From positions 248,001-312,000 of the forward strand of contig NZ_CP013200.1 of the NCBI RefSeq assembly GCF_001445575.1: a DNA stretch of 64,000 nucleotides, written 5' to 3'. The position numbers and the translations under genes were made by a program. Below, piece by piece: positions 62,147 to 64,000 of this stretch (the stretch's first letter is position 1; every line of letters begins with the position of its first letter). This DNA is from Arthrobacter alpinus. GTDB lineage: Bacteria > Actinomycetota > Actinomycetes > Actinomycetales > Micrococcaceae. The notes beneath the pieces are model-generated. The model had not been told where the DNA came from. It saw only the letters and a program-made list of their open reading frames with translations, and searched no databases.

Positions 62147-64000
62147 CTACTTTTTGGCTGCGGCCTTCTTCGCGGGGGCCTTGGCCGCCGGCTTCTTGGC
62201 TGCTGGCTTCTTCGCTGCAGTCTTCGTGGTCCGCTTGACCGGGCCGCGGGCGCGCTTGTCCGCCAAGAGTTCGATGGCGCTCTCTCGGGTCAGATCCTCA
62301 ATATCAGTCCCCCGCGGCACCGTAATATTGGTGATTCCGTCCGTGATGTACGGACCGAAACGGCCTTCCTTGACCACGATCTTCTTCTCCGAAACGGGGT
62401 CGTCACCAAACTCCGCCAGGGGCGCCACGGCGGCACGTGCACCGCGCTGCTTAGGCTGGGAGTAGATCTCCAGCGCCTGCTCCAGCGTGATCGTGAAGAT
62501 TTCCTCTTCCGTTCCAATGGACCGGGAATCAGAGTCCTTTTTCAGGTATGGACCAAAGCGGCCGTTCTGCACCGTGATCTCGTTACCTTCAGCATCCGCG
62601 CCCAAGACGCGCGGCAGGCTCATGATGGCCAGCGCCTCATCCAGGGTCACCGTATCCACTGTCATGGTCTTGAAGATGGACCCCGTGCGAGGCTTGGCCT
62701 TGACGGGCTTCTTCGGCGGCTTCGGCTTGCCGTTCTTGTAGTACTCAACGGGCTGGTTGGCGATTTCTTCAGCCGTCATCTCCGGAATAACTTCGGTGAC
62801 ATACGGGCCGTAGCGACCGTTCTTGGCCACCACGGTGTGCCCCGACTCTGGATCAACGCCGAGAACTCGTTCCTCCGGCGCTGCTGTCTCCATGAGCTCC
62901 TGAGCCTTGGCAGGCGTCAGCTCATCCGGAGCCAGATCCTCGGGAACATTGGCGCGGGCTGCTTCAATGATCTCCCCGGTCTTGGCGTCCAATGTGGGGA
63001 CAGTGCTTTCCAGGTACGGACCAAACTTGCCCACGCGCAGGACCAGCGTGTCGGTGATGGGCATCGAGTTGATGTCTCGAGCGTCAATCTCGCCAAGGTT
63101 GTTCACAATGGCTTGCAAGCCCTTGTTGTCAACGTCGCCAAAGTAGAAGTGCTTGAGCCAGTCGGAACCTTGCTCCTGGCCGTTGGCGATCCTATCCAGG
63201 CCCTTTTCCATGCCGGCGGTGAATTCGTAGTCCACGTAATCGGTGAAATGCAGTTCCAGCAGGCGCACCACGGAGAACGCAATCCAGCTCGGCACCAGAG
63301 CTGAGCCCTGCTTGCTGACGTAACCGCGGTCCATGATGGTGGACAGGGTGGAGGCGTAGGTGGACGGGCGGCCAATACCGCGCTCTTCCATTTCCTTCGT
63401 CAACGAGGCTTCTGTAAAACGCGGCGGCGGCGAAGTGTCGTGGCCGTTGGCCTGAACTTCAGCAGCGGTCAGAGAGTCATTTTCCTTGACGTTGGGCAGG
63501 CGGCGATCCGAATCGTCGGAGTCGTTGCGTGACTCGTCACGGCCTTCTTCATAAGCGGCCAAGAAGCCGCGGAAGGTGATGACAGTACCGGAGGCTGAGA
63601 ATTCAGCGTCCTGGCCGTCAGCAACGCCGCCGATAGCCTTGGCGCCTAACTTGATGGTCGCCGTCGAGCCCTTGGCATCTGCCATCTGGGAGGCGACAGT
63701 GCGCTTCCAGATCAGTTCGTAGAGTTTGAATTCGTCCTTACCCAAGGCGCTGGCCACCTGTGCCGGGGTGCGGAAGGAGTCACCTGCGGGACGGATGGCC
63801 TCGTGGGCTTCCTGCGCATTGGCTGCTTTGCTGGCGTAGACGCGCTTGCTGGCCGGCACAAATTCGGGGCCGTACAGCTCCGAGGCCTGGCGGCGGGCGG
63901 CATTGACGGCTTCATCGCTCAAGGAGGATGAATCGGTACGCATATAGGTGATGTAACCGTTTTCATACAGGCGCTGGGCGGTCTGCATGGTGGATTTGGA
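62147..64000 (-). CDS. topA: DNA topoisomerase I, 5' end cut by window edge
   Basis: The C-terminal 618 residues or so of a type IA topoisomerase; the N-terminal Toprim domain lies beyond 64000. The catalytic tyrosine is in NGYITYMRTDSSSLSDEAVN, followed by the EAHEAIRPA motif and EERGIGRPSTYASTLSTI. Instead of zinc fingers there are four actinobacterial C-terminal repeats around GRFGPYL/GRYGPYV (at VGKFGPYLE, KNGRYGPYV, QNGRFGPYLKK and KEGRFGPYI), ending in a Lys/Ala/Pro tail. It relaxes negative supercoils and is usually essential in actinobacteria. The frame stays open through the window edge. Confidence 0.97.
   Translation of the reverse strand, partial: SKSTMQTAQRLYENGYITYMRTDSSSLSDEAVNAARRQASELYGPEFVPASKRVYASKAANAQEAHEAIRPAGDSFRTPAQVASALGKDEFKLYELIWKRTVASQMADAKGSTATIKLGAKAIGGVADGQDAEFSASGTVITFRGFLAAYEEGRDESRNDSDDSDRRLPNVKENDSLTAAEVQANGHDTSPPPRFTEASLTKEMEERGIGRPSTYASTLSTIMDRGYVSKQGSALVPSWIAFSVVRLLELHFTDYVDYEFTAGMEKGLDRIANGQEQGSDWLKHFYFGDVDNKGLQAIVNNLGEIDARDINSMPITDTLVLRVGKFGPYLESTVPTLDAKTGEIIEAARANVPEDLAPDELTPAKAQELMETAAPEERVLGVDPESGHTVVAKNGRYGPYVTEVIPEMTAEEIANQPVEYYKNGKPKPPKKPVKAKPRTGSIFKTMTVDTVTLDEALAIMSLPRVLGADAEGNEITVQNGRFGPYLKKDSDSRSIGTEEEIFTITLEQALEIYSQPKQRGARAAVAPLAEFGDDPVSEKKIVVKEGRFGPYITDGITNITVPRGTDIEDLTRESAIELLADKRARGPVKRTTKTAAKKPAAKKPAAKAPAKKAAAKK

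Overview
The window is a contiguous piece of a GC-rich actinobacterial chromosome, most likely Arthrobacter or a close relative in the Micrococcaceae. This rests on gene content rather than any search: a 32-residue AURKAIP1/COX24-type protein (bS22) beside a small excisionase-like HTH protein, the Rex/glutaredoxin/HAD neighbourhood, a CcdA-ResB-CcsB cytochrome c maturation cluster, an LAxTG-anchored hexosaminidase, frequent GTG/TTG starts with purine-rich Shine-Dalgarno sites, and TopA with a Lys/Ala-rich tail. I see no tRNA, rRNA, CRISPR array, intact prophage or transposase.

Layout. 1-4.8 kb: end of a luciferase-like oxidoreductase, a 47-residue basic protein, a 32-bp tandem repeat, and a two-gene heterodimeric ABC exporter with one conserved and one eroded ATP site. 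5-7.3 kb: a membrane protein, then a membrane protein/winged-helix regulator pair with its own palindromic operator. 7.4-13.9 kb: a LacI-controlled sugar importer (binding lipoprotein, two permeases, no ATPase) with ThuA-like and Gfo/Idh/MocA enzymes and two AAAGCGCTTT operators. 13.9-17.1 kb: MarR regulator divergent from a flavin oxidoreductase/NADP(F420) reductase pair, then OsmC. 17.4-21.4 kb: ABC-F protein, a trimethylamine-monooxygenase-like FMO, and a decayed DoxX-like gene. 21.6-26.5 kb: system II cytochrome c biogenesis (CcsB, ResB, CcdA, TlpA-like, histidine phosphatase). 26.7-32 kb: YceI, two proline-rich membrane proteins, Rex, glutaredoxin, HAD phosphatase, bS22, HTH protein.

32-49.3 kb is the least ordinary stretch. 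It holds a DAHP synthase preceded by an aromatic-codon leader peptide and mutually exclusive RNA pairings, an acetylxylan esterase, a D-amino-acid dehydrogenase, a rhamnulokinase wreck, GdhA, and an ArsR regulator with a long disordered tail. It ends in a five-gene convoy: a receptor-type Ser/Thr kinase with PASTA and NPCBM-like ectodomains, a double-FHA ABC exporter (Rv1747-like), a large extracytoplasmic protein, a polytopic protein with three variant leucine-rich repeats, and a secreted SGNH hydrolase. I regard that convoy as the best candidate for an undescribed envelope-export system. 49.5-54.7 kb carries AcuC, TrkH/TrkA, and an Ogt-sigma factor-Ogt alkylation cassette with overlapping genes. 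55-64 kb carries ProC, a TIM-barrel isomerase, Ppx/GppA, a large surface GH20 enzyme, and TopA running off the right edge.

From remembered Mycobacterium gene order (Rv0496-Rv0500B, Rv0505c-Rv0508, Rv0525-Rv0529), the ppx-isomerase-proC block and the HTH-bS22-HAD-glutaredoxin block are halves of one ancestral neighbourhood, split here by about 23 kb that includes the kinase/FHA-exporter convoy. Several intergenic regions contain unusually long perfect inverted repeats (20, 22, 25 and 31-bp arms).
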